Below are positions 26,320 to 34,140 of a DNA stretch of 41,802 nucleotides, in pieces; position 1 is the stretch's first letter; each line of letters begins with the position of its first letter. The notes beneath the pieces were generated by a model. It ran no database searches, was not told the DNA's origin, and saw only the letters and a list, made by a program, of their open reading frames with translations. A program made the translations under genes and the position numbers. This DNA comes from Nocardia kruczakiae NBRC 101016 (GTDB lineage Bacteria > Actinomycetota > Actinomycetes > Mycobacteriales > Mycobacteriaceae), in contig NZ_BDBL01000057.1 in NCBI RefSeq assembly GCF_001612965.1, positions 1 through 41,802 on the forward strand. The letters run 5' to 3'.

Positions 26320-26816
26320 CCGCACGACCACGTGATAGCCAGCGACGCAAGGTCTACGACGCCGAGCACAGGCTGCGTGCCCTGTTCGATCTCGCCGACC
26401 GCACTCCCGGACGCACCGTCGAACTGTTCGGCTCTCAGATCTGTGTACCGGTCGAAAGACGCATGGGCACAGTCTCATCGGTGTCCGCGTACCTCGCAGC
26501 CGTGATGGCGCTGCCCTCGATCCGTGCCCGGTACCCGCGGGCCGCCGCGCCAGTGCGGGTACGGGCGCGGCGCGGCAGCCGTTATGCGCACTACGAGCCC
26601 GCCACCGCCACGATCGCGGTCCCGCTGCGCGAACACGCGGTGCGAGAACTACTGGTACTGCACGAACTGGCCCACCACCTGCAACCACGCCCCACTGCCG
26701 GGCACGGGCCCGAGTTCTGCCGCGTGCTCTGCGATGTGCTCGACACCGTCGTCGGCACGGAAGCCGGATGGCTGATGCGCACCCTGCTCCACGACACCGG
26801 AGCCCACCTCACCTAG
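26316..26816 (+). CDS. HExxH metallopeptidase-like protein
   Basis: A 166-residue protein with zinc-protease motif HELAHHLQP near residue 118 and a third likely ligand in GHGPEF ten residues on, the arrangement of small SprT- or TIGR04338-like putative metallohydrolases. There is no signal peptide, so it acts in the cytoplasm. The start is the GTG at 26316, inside the end of the DUF2786 gene. The whole active-site motif is intact. Substrate unknown; the neighbourhood (amidoligase, amidotransferase and zinc-binding protein) would be compatible with processing of a peptide or protein conjugate, but that is inference. Confidence 0.8.
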   Translation: MTARPRDSQRRKVYDAEHRLRALFDLADRTPGRTVELFGSQICVPVERRMGTVSSVSAYLAAVMALPSIRARYPRAAAPVRVRARRGSRYAHYEPATATIAVPLREHAVRELLVLHELAHHLQPRPTAGHGPEFCRVLCDVLDTVVGTEAGWLMRTLLHDTGAHLT

Positions 26817-26829
26817 CACGCACACCACC

Positions 26830-26875
26830 GACTCCCCACCCTGCGACCACGACACGAACAGTCGTGGTCGGAGTC
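26830..26875 (+). terminator. nested hairpin after the metallopeptidase gene
   Basis: Inner arms GACCACGAC (26845-26853) and GTCGTGGTC (26861-26869) are perfect with a seven-base loop. The outer bases GACTCC (26830-26835) and GGAGTC (26870-26875) can extend the stem. There is no T-tract. The site begins 14 bases after the last gene of the operon and is its likely transcript end. Confidence 0.5.
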
Positions 26876-27031
26876 CGCTCACCACTGCCGCAGCCGAACG
26901 GTGAGGTCTAGACTTCGCGATGGGATCGGGGGGATCGAGGGGATACACAGGTGGCTCGCACCATCCCCTACCCCGATGAGCCCCGTCATCATCACGGTGC
27001 GTTTACACACCGTTGCAGGGCGAAGGGTGCG

Positions 27032-27071
27032 AGAACGGGCCCAGTCCAACCCCTCCGGACACGCCCGTTCT
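27032..27071 (+). repeat. 9-bp inverted repeat in the leader of dprA-like copy 1
   Basis: AGAACGGGC (27032-27040) and GCCCGTTCT (27063-27071) are exact complements around 22 bases, followed by TCTCCC. It could be an RNA hairpin in the leader or a terminator for an upstream transcript. Confidence 0.35.
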
Positions 27072-27297
27072 TCTCCCACGCGACCCGCGCCCCGAGGCGG
27101 CGGACTCAATCGGCTGGTAGTGGCCAGTTTTCGCCTGCGCCATCCACTGCGAACACCGATGCGCTGTCCCGGTGTCATGCACCATCGTGGCAGAGGGCTC
27201 GTCCGGCTTTCCGGCACACCCGCTTGCTTCGGCGCTGCGTGGTCGCCGCCCCCGCTGCGCTGATCGACTCCCCCAATTCTTCTCTCAGGAGATTGCC

Positions 27298-28222
27298 GTG
27301 TCCGCTTCCGCCCCTGCCTGCGACGAACGCTTCGCGCCGTTGAGCGCGCAGCGGCGGTTTGCGTGGGCCGTCGCTGCTCGCGCCGCGTTGACCAATTCCC
27401 TTACCGTGTCGGCACTTCTGGCTGACATCGACGTCGAGCAGGTCGCCGAACGGTTGTGCACCGCTCCCGAGCTGTTCCAGATTCCACCCGCGGTGCGGGA
27501 GCCGTGGCCGATCACGATCGCGCGGCCGCGGTCGAGGCGCTGCTTCTGACTCCCGAGGACCTTGATTGGCCGACGGCCGCGGTCGCCGACCTCGAACGCG
27601 CGGACATCGCTGCCCCGGTCGCCTTGTGGGGCGCGGCCCCGCACGCACTCACCGTCTCCGTTGATCGCCCCGTGGCAGTGACGGGGCGCGGGCGGCCTCC
27701 GACTACGGCATCCACGTCGCCCACCATATGGCGACCTACTTTGCCGAGCGCGGCTGGTGTGTCCTCAGTGGCGCCGGGTACGGCATCGACACCGCCGCCC
27801 ACCAGGCCGCGCTGCTGTCGTCGGCGCCGACAATCGCGGTCGTAGCCACAGGAATCGACCGCGCCTACCCGACCGGAAACACACCGCTGTTCGATCAGCT
27901 CGCCGAAGGCGGGCTGATCGTTTCCGAGTATCCGCCCGGCTCCCCGCCGACCAAATCCCGTTTCTCCGAACGTAATCGACTCGTCGCGGCCCTCTCGACA
28001 GGCCTGGCGATCTGTGAGGCCGGTGCCGGCTCGAGCACCCTCGACACCGCGTCGTAGGCGCGACGATTGCACCGCCGCATCGCCGCGGTCCGTGGACCGA
28101 TCTACTCGGCCACCTCCACCGGATGCCACCACTTGCTGCGCGAGCACACCGCGCACCTGGCCGCCAGCGGAAGCGACGCGCTCGACATCGTCACCGACCT
28201 CGGCGCGGGACCGGCCTCGTGA
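27298..28222 (+). pseudogene. DprA-like DNA-processing protein, copy 1, broken
   Basis: Fragments of one gene across three phases. From GTG 27298 (RBS CAGGAG) the helical N-terminal part reads to about 27495. The next frame carries DHDRAAAVEALLL and APVALWG to about 27690. The third begins ARAASDYGIHVAHHM and holds the Rossmann-like DprA core: VLSGAGYGIDTAAHQAA, VVATGIDRAYP, SEYPPG and RNRLVAALS. A TAG at 28055 interrupts it, and the same frame then continues RIAAVRGPIYSATSTGCHHLLR to 28222. DprA loads RecA on single-stranded DNA entering the cell; mobile elements often carry variants of unknown role. Two frameshifts and a nonsense codon mean it is inactive unless sequencing errors are involved. 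Confidence 0.72.
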
Positions 28223-28374
28223 CCGCCACCAGCACCTGCGACCTGCTGGACCGAACCATCGTCGCCGCACACTTACCACCAGCGATCACCGAACGCGTGG
28301 TTGTGCCGGTGAATTCCGGCGTCGTTTGTCGGCGAATCTCGACGTCACGTGGGAGCAGGCCTCAGCGATCGTGA
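28219..28374 (+). CDS. short frame overlapping the dprA-like remnant
   Basis: A 51-codon frame starting GTG 28219 within the last codons of the dprA-like copy (GTGA overlap). The beginning MTATSTCDLLDRTIVAAHL looks protein-like, but after about residue 30 the sequence loses character. It may be the start of a gene cut off by rearrangement near 28310. Confidence 0.25.
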   Translation: MTATSTCDLLDRTIVAAHLPPAITERVVVPVNSGVVCRRISTSRGSRPQRS

Positions 28375-28624
28375 CGGTCGAAAAAGACGTCACCGGCAGG
28401 GTGGGGTGGTTGCTGTCTGCTGGTCTCCGATGGGTCGGCCGGTGTGCTGGGGGCGTGGTTCGTGGCGACCCAGGTGTGCGCGGACGGGACTTGGAGTTGT
28501 CCGCCGCCCGAAAAGGAGTGGAGCCGACCCACGACAGCGCGGTTGGATGACTACCTGCGGCTGGATGACTACCTGCGGCGGGCCGCCGCGCGGCCCGCGA
28601 ACACCGATGAGTGAGGAGTAGACG
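28375..28624 (+). other. gene debris with an 18-bp tandem repeat
   Basis: A plus-strand frame in the phase of 28444 stays open to a TGA at 28616-28618 and ends with a repeated LDDYLR. It encodes two adjoining copies of GGATGACTACCTGCGGCT, differing in the final base (28545-28580). It looks like the C-terminal end of a lost gene; its upstream part is not recognisable. Confidence 0.3.
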
Positions 28625-28987
28625 ATGCCGAAAGCCACACTGCGAGGCGTGACTCTGGACTGCGCCGATCCCCGGGCTCTTGCCCGGTTTTACCAAGAGC
28701 TGACAGGCATGCAGCTCGGCTACGACGCTGACGAATTCGTGGCTCTGACCGATGGTTCGGGTTGCGACCTGGGCTTCCAACGGGTCACCGGATACAGGGC
28801 CCCATCGTGGCCCGGTCAGGACGCACCGCAGCAGTTGCACCTAGACCTCAGGGTCGAGGACCTCGACGCGGCGGAGAGGTTTGCGTTGGGGTTCGGCGCG
28901 GTCAGGGCGAACCACCAGCCGGGCGGCGACCAATGGCGGGTGCTGCTGGATCCGGCCGGTCACCCGTTCTGTCTGGTCGTCGGCTGA
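28625..28987 (+). CDS. VOC-superfamily (glyoxalase-like) protein
   Basis: A 120-residue protein with the beta-alpha-beta-beta-beta modules of the vicinal oxygen chelate fold. The first module begins LRGVTLDCADPRALARFYQ, and the second contains LHLDLRVEDLDAAE and ends DPAGHPFCLV. The metal-binding positions are likely His in QLHLD and an acidic residue near the end of each module. Actinomycete homologues are generic and have no defined substrate; some act as drug-binding proteins. The start is the ATG at 28625 with AGGAG seven bases upstream. It lies between two dprA-like genes, so it is probably a later insertion or cargo gene. Confidence 0.85.
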   Translation: MPKATLRGVTLDCADPRALARFYQELTGMQLGYDADEFVALTDGSGCDLGFQRVTGYRAPSWPGQDAPQQLHLDLRVEDLDAAERFALGFGAVRANHQPGGDQWRVLLDPAGHPFCLVVG

Positions 28988-29283
28988 CAGCCGGAGGATC
29001 CTGCCACCACACCCCGCAGCGTGAGCCAAACCACTCCGTACTTGGCCTGCAATACCCTGCCCGTGATCCCTGCTCAGACATCACGCCGGATCGCGGTATA
29101 CAGCTCGGACTATTGACCGACGGGCATCGGCGACTTCACTTGCACGGTCCAGGATGAAGCACACGCATCCTTGCAGCGCCACCACGATCACGACGTCAGA
29201 ATTCGCCGACACGAACATCTCCCGATCTCCAGCGACGCTGACATCCACCGATCGGTGACGTCATAAATCACCGATAGAACCAA

Positions 29284-29871
29284 ATGCGCCTGCTGTGGCA
29301 GTCCAAACCCATCAGCGAGATAGCGGATCGGATCCGACGCGTACACACCGGTTTCCTTACCCGTTCCGATCTCGGCGACTTCGCACGCCGCGACGTCGAT
29401 CGCCTCAATGAACTCACCACTCTGGGCCGGAATGTCGTGGCGGGCAGCGCGTACGGCGTCGCCGCGATCGCACACAAAGTCGCGCTAGCTGCTCACGGCC
29501 ATCCGGTCGCGGTTCTCGCGGCCGGGATCGACGTCGCTCACCCGCCCGGACATTCCGGGCTACTCGCCACCATCGCCACCAGCGGACTGTTGGTATCCGA
29601 ATACCCGCCGGGTACGTCGGTGACCCGGGCGCGTCGCCGCGCCCAGTCTCGCCTGTTGGCCGCGCTGTCGCGGGCGGTGCTGATCATCGAGTCCACACCA
29701 GGCGGTGAACCCGCCACGATCGCGGCGCACGCTGTGCGCCATCGGGTTCCGGTGTTCGCGGTGCCAGGGCCGGTGACCAGTGCGACCACCGCGCTGCCGC
29801 ACGAGTTGATCGCCACCGGCCGCGCGCGCCTGATCACCAGCGGCCACGACATCCACCACTTCATGAGCTGA
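29284..29871 (+). CDS. DprA-like protein, copy 2, shortened N-terminus
   Basis: A 195-residue protein that keeps most of the DprA Rossmann-like core: VVAGSAYGVAAIAHKVAL, VLAAGIDVAHPPGH, VSEYPPGT, then RRAQSRLLAALSRAVLIIE and VFAVPGPVTS, ending in HELIATGRARLI. Full DprA proteins are about 300-380 residues; the helical N-terminal domain and the first strand of the core are missing or replaced. The signature RNRLIAGLS is altered to SRLLAALS. There is no ribosome binding site before ATG 29284. It may be a truncated gene or a diverged stand-alone core as seen on some actinomycete plasmids. It is a paralogue of the broken copy at 27298. Confidence 0.72.
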   Translation: MRLLWQSKPISEIADRIRRVHTGFLTRSDLGDFARRDVDRLNELTTLGRNVVAGSAYGVAAIAHKVALAAHGHPVAVLAAGIDVAHPPGHSGLLATIATSGLLVSEYPPGTSVTRARRRAQSRLLAALSRAVLIIESTPGGEPATIAAHAVRHRVPVFAVPGPVTSATTALPHELIATGRARLITSGHDIHHFMS

Positions 29872-29954
29872 CCGCGACGCGCCGACCTTGCTGCCCGCGA
29901 CCCAGTCAGCTGTGTCGGCCGTCTCCGATTCGTTGTCCAGTGAAGGGATTGTTC

Positions 29955-30995
29955 ATGATTCAGCCGACGACCCTACGCATGTCCGCCCCGGGTGAATTCA
30001 TCGCCGCCGTGCCGGCCCTGCTTGGCTTCTACCCCGTCGATTCATTGGTCGTGGCGCTCCTCGAACGCCGCCCTCCCGCCGACGAGGTCTGCGTCAAAGT
30101 CGTCGCCCGCCACGACCTCCACATCGGCGACAGCCGGCTCGACGCCGTCGTGACGCAACTGGCCGACGTCGCTGCGAACGAAAACGCTTCGGCAGTATTG
30201 GTTCTCGTCGTCGACAGCACCGCGCAACCAGCGTCCACGCCCCCTGGCAGGCACACCCACACCCTCGAGGTCCTCGACCGAGCCCTCACCACACGCGGTG
30301 TTGTTCTCTCCTCGGCGTGGGCGACGCGCGTGATCGAAGCAGGCGCGCCGTGGTGGAGCCTGCCCGGTGCCACCGAGTCCGGCGTCGTGCCCGACCCCGA
30401 CACGACCACGCTTGCCGCCACGTTCGTCGCCGCGGGACATCCGATGCGCCGGTCACGCGAGGAACTGACCCGCCTGATCGAGCCCGACCCGGCGCTGGCC
30501 GACCGGGTCCGCGCACTGCTGCCCGCCGACACCGGCATCCGCACACAGTGCGAGCCCAGCGAGATCACCGCCACCGTCGCGACGGTGGTCGAGCACGTCG
30601 ACTCACTCGCGGCGGGTTCGACGCTGACTCCGGTGGATATGGCCGCGCTCGCGGTGGCGTTACGCACAGCCGCCGTGCGCCATTGCATGCTCGGGCTGGC
30701 CGGCACTGCCCGTGTCGACGCGGCTGAACGGTTGTGGGCGCTGCTCACCCGCAGCCTGCCCGATCCCGAACGCGCCCATGCTGCGGCGCTGCTGGCGTTC
30801 TCGGCCTATCACCGGGGCGATGGAGCGCTGGCCTCGATCGCGCTGGACGCAGCCCTGGACTCCGACCCACAGCATCGGTTCGCCCGGTCCCTCGACACCA
30901 CACTGCGAGACGGCACACCCCCACCCCGACTCGGTGCTGTCGTCACCTACGCACACGACATCGCCGACGCACTCGGCATCGATGTGCACCGCTGA
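29955..30995 (+). CDS. DUF4192 family protein
   Basis: A 346-residue protein of the actinobacterial DUF4192 family. Recognisable parts are the start LRMSAPGEFIAAVPALLGFYP followed by DSLVVALL, the central EAGAPWWSLPG segment, and the C-terminal ERLWALLTRSLPDPERAHAAALLAFSAYHRGDGALA helices. The family occurs on chromosomes and plasmids of Mycobacteriales and Streptomyces, and its function is unknown. The start is the ATG at 29955, with GAAGGG nine bases upstream; GTG 29940 is less likely. It precedes a small broken gene and the ParB-domain gene, the usual backbone neighbourhood. Confidence 0.87.
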   Translation: MIQPTTLRMSAPGEFIAAVPALLGFYPVDSLVVALLERRPPADEVCVKVVARHDLHIGDSRLDAVVTQLADVAANENASAVLVLVVDSTAQPASTPPGRHTHTLEVLDRALTTRGVVLSSAWATRVIEAGAPWWSLPGATESGVVPDPDTTTLAATFVAAGHPMRRSREELTRLIEPDPALADRVRALLPADTGIRTQCEPSEITATVATVVEHVDSLAAGSTLTPVDMAALAVALRTAAVRHCMLGLAGTARVDAAERLWALLTRSLPDPERAHAAALLAFSAYHRGDGALASIALDAALDSDPQHRFARSLDTTLRDGTPPPRLGAVVTYAHDIADALGIDVHR

Positions 30996-31052
30996 CCAAG
31001 GTCGCCTCTTTTCTCGTCTCCTCGTTTCGTTCCCGATCAGAAAGGTCAGTTC

Positions 31053-31291
31053 ATGCCGTCCGCGAACTCTGTCCCGACCCTGTCCCGCGCGGAATTCGAT
31101 CACCTCGAACACCGCGGCGCCGCGGGCACCACCGTCGTCCTCGCCGAGATGGATTCCGCTGTCGCCGACCGCTGGCGCGGCGAGACACCGGGTGGCGCGG
31201 TCGTCACTGGGCCTATCTCGACGACGAGCACGGTGTGCTGCGCCTGCACCCGATCAACGTCACCCGCACTTCGAGTCAGGCAGCCGCCTGA
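31053..31291 (+). pseudogene. small frameshifted gene ahead of parB
   Basis: From ATG 31053 a good frame reads SRAEFDHLEHRGAAGTTVVLAEMDS to WRGETPGG at about 31195. Protein character then moves to another phase, GRHWAYLDDEHGVLRLHPIN, and stops at 31291. Joined, it is a protein of about 79 residues of unknown family. One base lost or gained near 31200 explains the break. The gene lies 57 bases after the DUF4192 gene with a weak AAGGTCAG ribosome binding site. Confidence 0.55.
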
Positions 31292-31322
31292 CCCACCTCT
31301 GTTCCGGTTCACCGTCCAGATC

Positions 31323-31363
31323 GGCGCGGTCCCACCGCTATTCATATCGGTGGGGCCCGCGCC
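31323..31363 (+). promoter_or_regulatory. strong hairpin upstream of the ParB-domain gene
   Basis: GGCGCGGTCCCACCG (31323-31337) pairs with CGGTGGGGCCCGCGCC (31348-31363) around a ten-base AT-rich loop, with a single bulge or mismatch. It lies 14 bases before the AGGAGG of the gene and could be a leader hairpin, a terminator of the previous transcript or a protein-binding site. Confidence 0.45.
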
Positions 31364-31389
31364 GTTCGTCATCTCATAGGAGGTCTCCT

Positions 31390-33081
31390 TTGAGCCCCAC
31401 CACTCTCACCGTCGTGCCCGACATCGAACCCGCCGCCGCCTCGCCCACCCCCCTCGGTGATGCCACCGGTGCGGAATCCGCCACCAGTGCCGAGCCCGCC
31501 GAGAATGAGCGCGACCCGCACCCCGCCGGCGGGGCCGAGCTGGAGGTTCCGCCGAATGCGACCGCGGCGTATATGGATCCGCGGGAGTTGGTGATCGCGG
31601 AGAATGTGCGCACCGGCTTCAACGTCGCCGAGCATCCGAAACAAGCCGACTCGATCCGGGAGTTCGGTGTCGGCGCCCCGGTGCTGGCCGAACGCGAACC
31701 CGACGGGTCGGTGCACGTGCTCGACGGTCAGGTGCGGGTGTTGATCGCCCAAGCCGTCGGCCTTACCCGGGTTCCGGTGTGGATCACCGACGCACCCACC
31801 GACGTCGATGTGAAGCAGCGTCGTATCGATCGCACGATGGCGCAGATCAATCTCAACGAGCGTCGGATCCCGTTGACCCAGGCCGACTACGCCGCCGGGG
31901 TCGCGCTCATGCTCGATCTGGGTGCCTCCCCGACACGGGTGGCGAAAGGACTGCAACAGACCAAACGCGCCGAGGTCCGCAAGCTCGCCGCGGTCGGCCG
32001 TTCGGCGACCGGACGCGAGCTGGCCGATGCCGGCCAGTACAGTCTCGACCAGCTCGCCGTCATCGCCGACTACGACAACATCGGCGACACCGACGCCGTC
32101 GAAAAGCTGACGACGACCTCCCGCTACAACTTCAGCTACACGGCCAAGGCCATCGCCGCCGATCGCGACGAAACCCGCCGCCGCCTCCACGCCTCACTCC
32201 CCTACGCCGCCTACGGATTCGGGATCCTCACCGACGAACCCGGCCCCGACGACGCCTACCTGCCCGCCACCGAACTCACCCGCGCCGACGGCGAACCGGT
32301 CACCGATGACGACGTGTACGCCGATCCGGCGCGGTGGGTGGTGTGGGTCGATGTCGAGGAAAACGGGGAGCTGGTCGATACCGCCACCGGCGCGCTCGTC
32401 GATCCCGACACCGTCGACTGGGACACCCAGTACGACCCCGGCACCGAACCCGGCGAGGGGTTGCGCCGCGCGGACGGGCTCGCCTGGCGTGATCGCTGGA
32501 TCCCGGCCTATCACCTGCCCGCCGACCAGCTCGACACCACCGGACTACAGCGGCCTGTTCCGCCGGCCGCTGACCCCCACGAGGCTCTGGCCGCCGCCGA
32601 ACACGCTGCGGCGGTGCGGGAAGAAGCACGGTTGGCGCGCCGCCGGGTGCGGGAGCTGAACAAGCGTGGTGTTGCGGCGGCTGAGCGGCGCGAGGAATTC
32701 CTGTCGAAGTATGTCCAGCGGAGCAAGCCGCCGGTGCAGGCCGCGCATTTCGTGGCCGAGTACCTGGCGCGGAATCTGGCGCCGGGGGCGTTGCAGTTGG
32801 TGACCAAGCTGCTCGGCATCGGCTGGTCGACCGAGGAGTTGGTGAAGGTGATCGGTGCCGCCTCGACCAACCAGGCCTGGGTGCTCGCACTGGGCACGGT
32901 GCTGGCCAACCAGGAAGTCACCCTGGACAAGAGCCTGTGGCGAACACGATCGGAGACAACTAGCCGGTATCTGCACCTGCTCGCCGACATCGCCACCCCC
33001 GACGACGATTTCGCGTTGGTCGACGTCGAACAGGCCGCCGCCGGCGACATCGACTACCACGACATCCCCATCGACAAATAA
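31390..33081 (+). CDS. ParB N-terminal domain protein, large
   Basis: A 563-residue protein. After a disordered, Pro/Ala/Glu-rich 55 residues comes a ParB/Srx-like nuclease-fold domain (about 60-140): PRELVIAENVR, then HPKQADSIREFGV, DGSVHVLDGQVRVL and VPVWI. A helical region follows with ERRIPLTQADYAAGVALML and a helix-turn-helix-like TRVAKGL. Residues 290-420 are acidic and the C-terminal 150 helical. It starts with TTG at 31390, chosen because AGGAGG sits six bases upstream; the frame open back to 30712 overlaps DUF4192 and is not coding. Classic ParB is about 300 residues; this long form occurs on actinomycete mobile elements. No ParA is in the window. Confidence 0.85.
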   Translation: MSPTTLTVVPDIEPAAASPTPLGDATGAESATSAEPAENERDPHPAGGAELEVPPNATAAYMDPRELVIAENVRTGFNVAEHPKQADSIREFGVGAPVLAEREPDGSVHVLDGQVRVLIAQAVGLTRVPVWITDAPTDVDVKQRRIDRTMAQINLNERRIPLTQADYAAGVALMLDLGASPTRVAKGLQQTKRAEVRKLAAVGRSATGRELADAGQYSLDQLAVIADYDNIGDTDAVEKLTTTSRYNFSYTAKAIAADRDETRRRLHASLPYAAYGFGILTDEPGPDDAYLPATELTRADGEPVTDDDVYADPARWVVWVDVEENGELVDTATGALVDPDTVDWDTQYDPGTEPGEGLRRADGLAWRDRWIPAYHLPADQLDTTGLQRPVPPAADPHEALAAAEHAAAVREEARLARRRVRELNKRGVAAAERREEFLSKYVQRSKPPVQAAHFVAEYLARNLAPGALQLVTKLLGIGWSTEELVKVIGAASTNQAWVLALGTVLANQEVTLDKSLWRTRSETTSRYLHLLADIATPDDDFALVDVEQAAAGDIDYHDIPIDK

Positions 33082-33100
33082 CTACCCCTGCTTCGCCCCG

Positions 33101-33125
33101 GGCCCTGCTATGCCCCGGCAGGGCC
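33101..33125 (+). terminator. 8-bp hairpin between the ParB-domain gene and ssb
   Basis: GGCCCTGC (33101-33108) and GCAGGGCC (33118-33125) are exact complements around nine bases. It lies 20 bases after the parB stop and 49 before ssb. No T-tract follows, so it is a possible pause or processing site rather than a strong terminator. Confidence 0.4.
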
Positions 33126-33173
33126 GGTCCTGCATTCCATCCGATCTGTTGCCGATGATTGAGGAGGACGTCC

Positions 33174-33731
33174 ATGGCCGGTGACACGGTCTTGACCGTC
33201 ATAGGAAACCTGACCGACTCGCCGGAGCTGCGGTTCACTCCGGCCGGCGCGGCGGTCGCGAACTTCACCGTCGCTTCCACACCGCGGTATTTCGACCGCA
33301 CCGCCGGTGAGTGGAAAGACGGCGATCCGTTGTTCCTGCGCTGCAATCTGTGGCGGCAGGCAGCGGAGAACCTCGCCGAATCCCTCTCGCGGGGAGCGCG
33401 TGTCATCGTCACGGGCAGACTCAAGCAGCGCTCGTTCACCACCCGGGAGGGCGACAAACGCACCGTCGTCGAACTCGACGTCGACGAGATCGGTCCCTCG
33501 CTGCGCTACGCCACCGCGACCGTCACCCGAATCTCCGCCGGCACATCCGGCGGGCCACGCACCGACCGCGCCGTGACCGCGCACCGCGACGGGTTCGGCG
33601 GCCCCGCCGCGGACACCAGCACAGGATTCGACCAGCCTGTGACTTCCCCGTCCGGTGGTGAGGATCCGTGGCGGGAGCCGGTGATGGCTGGGGCCGCCGC
33701 AGGTTTCGGAGACGACGCGCCGCCGTTCTGA
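33174..33731 (+). CDS. ssb: single-stranded DNA-binding protein
   Basis: A 185-residue SSB. Residues 1-110 form the OB-fold: TVIGNLTDSPELRFTPAG, VANFTVAS, FLRCNLWRQAAENLAESLSRGARVIVTGRL and then the EGDKRTVVELDVDEIGPSLRYAT strand region. Beyond is a Gly/Pro-rich linker and the acidic tip DDAPPF, which recruits repair and replication proteins in canonical SSBs. The start is the ATG at 33174 with GAGGAGG nine bases upstream. Plasmid-borne SSBs coat the transferred strand during conjugation, consistent with the relaxase gene downstream. All expected parts of the family are present. Confidence 0.93.
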   Translation: MAGDTVLTVIGNLTDSPELRFTPAGAAVANFTVASTPRYFDRTAGEWKDGDPLFLRCNLWRQAAENLAESLSRGARVIVTGRLKQRSFTTREGDKRTVVELDVDEIGPSLRYATATVTRISAGTSGGPRTDRAVTAHRDGFGGPAADTSTGFDQPVTSPSGGEDPWREPVMAGAAAGFGDDAPPF

Positions 33732-33904
33732 GCTCATCACCTCGCTCCACCCTGCTCGTGCCGACTCACCGCGTCCGGAATCCTCCCCTGGTTCTGGGCG
33801 GGGTGAGTTGCGTTTCGGGGCGGGCGCCTGGCCGGTCGCGGCGACCAGCCGTCCGAGGGCTACCGGGGCGGGCGGCGCCGCGCGTGACGGCCCGCGCCCG
33901 CGCC

Positions 33905-33972
33905 CACGAATTCCCCTGCGCGCCGACCCTAATCTCCATCACCGGTTTCGGTGGTGTGCGCGGGAATTCGTG
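33905..33972. repeat. 11-bp inverted repeat enclosing a second hairpin
   Basis: CACGAATTCCC (33905-33915) and GGGAATTCGTG (33962-33972) are exact complements. Within the 46-base spacer lies CACCG-GTTT-CGGTG (33940-33953). The arms are AT-richer than the flanks and are bordered by GCGC runs. The nested form recalls oriT or single-strand origins, though it may be a regulatory RNA. Confidence 0.45.
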
Positions 33973-34039
33973 CGCGCACGCCCCGGCGCGTTCCGCCCCT
34001 GCCCCGCACGTCGCCTCCCGCCCCGGTGCTTGCGCCCTC

Positions 34040-34060
34040 GGCTGGTCACCACGACCAGCC
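34040..34060 (+). repeat. 8-bp hairpin upstream of the zinc-knuckle gene
   Basis: GGCTGGTC (34040-34047) and GACCAGCC (34053-34060) are exact complements around ACCAC, 80 bases before the start codon of the next gene. Confidence 0.4.
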
Positions 34061-34140
34061 CGACACCCGCGTGTTCCATCGGGGCCGTGAGGGCCCTGGC
34101 GGGTGCTCGCACATCACCCGATCGACGACAGGACGAACTC

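Larger units (their letters stand above)
26817..27297. other. hairpin-containing gap, no supported gene
   Basis: About 480 bases between the metallopeptidase and the first dprA-like gene. It holds two inverted repeats (26830-26875 and 27032-27071). A short GTG frame at 26951 with GAGGGG upstream begins plausibly (MARTIPYPDEP) but soon loses protein character. Confidence 0.45.
33732..34140. other. structured non-coding region between ssb and the zinc-knuckle gene
   Basis: About 410 bases with no supported gene. The long open frame extending upstream of GTG 34141 is judged non-coding from its proline/arginine content. It contains the nested inverted repeat at 33905-33972 and the hairpin at 34040-34060. 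Confidence 0.5.

Noticed and set aside
28540..28585. CRISPR-like repeat
   Set aside because: Only two adjoining 18-mers with no spacer; a coding tandem duplication.
30712..31389. Upstream extension of the ParB-domain frame
   Set aside because: Overlaps the DUF4192 gene and the small gene in another phase; the ribosome binding site and TTG at 31390 fit better.
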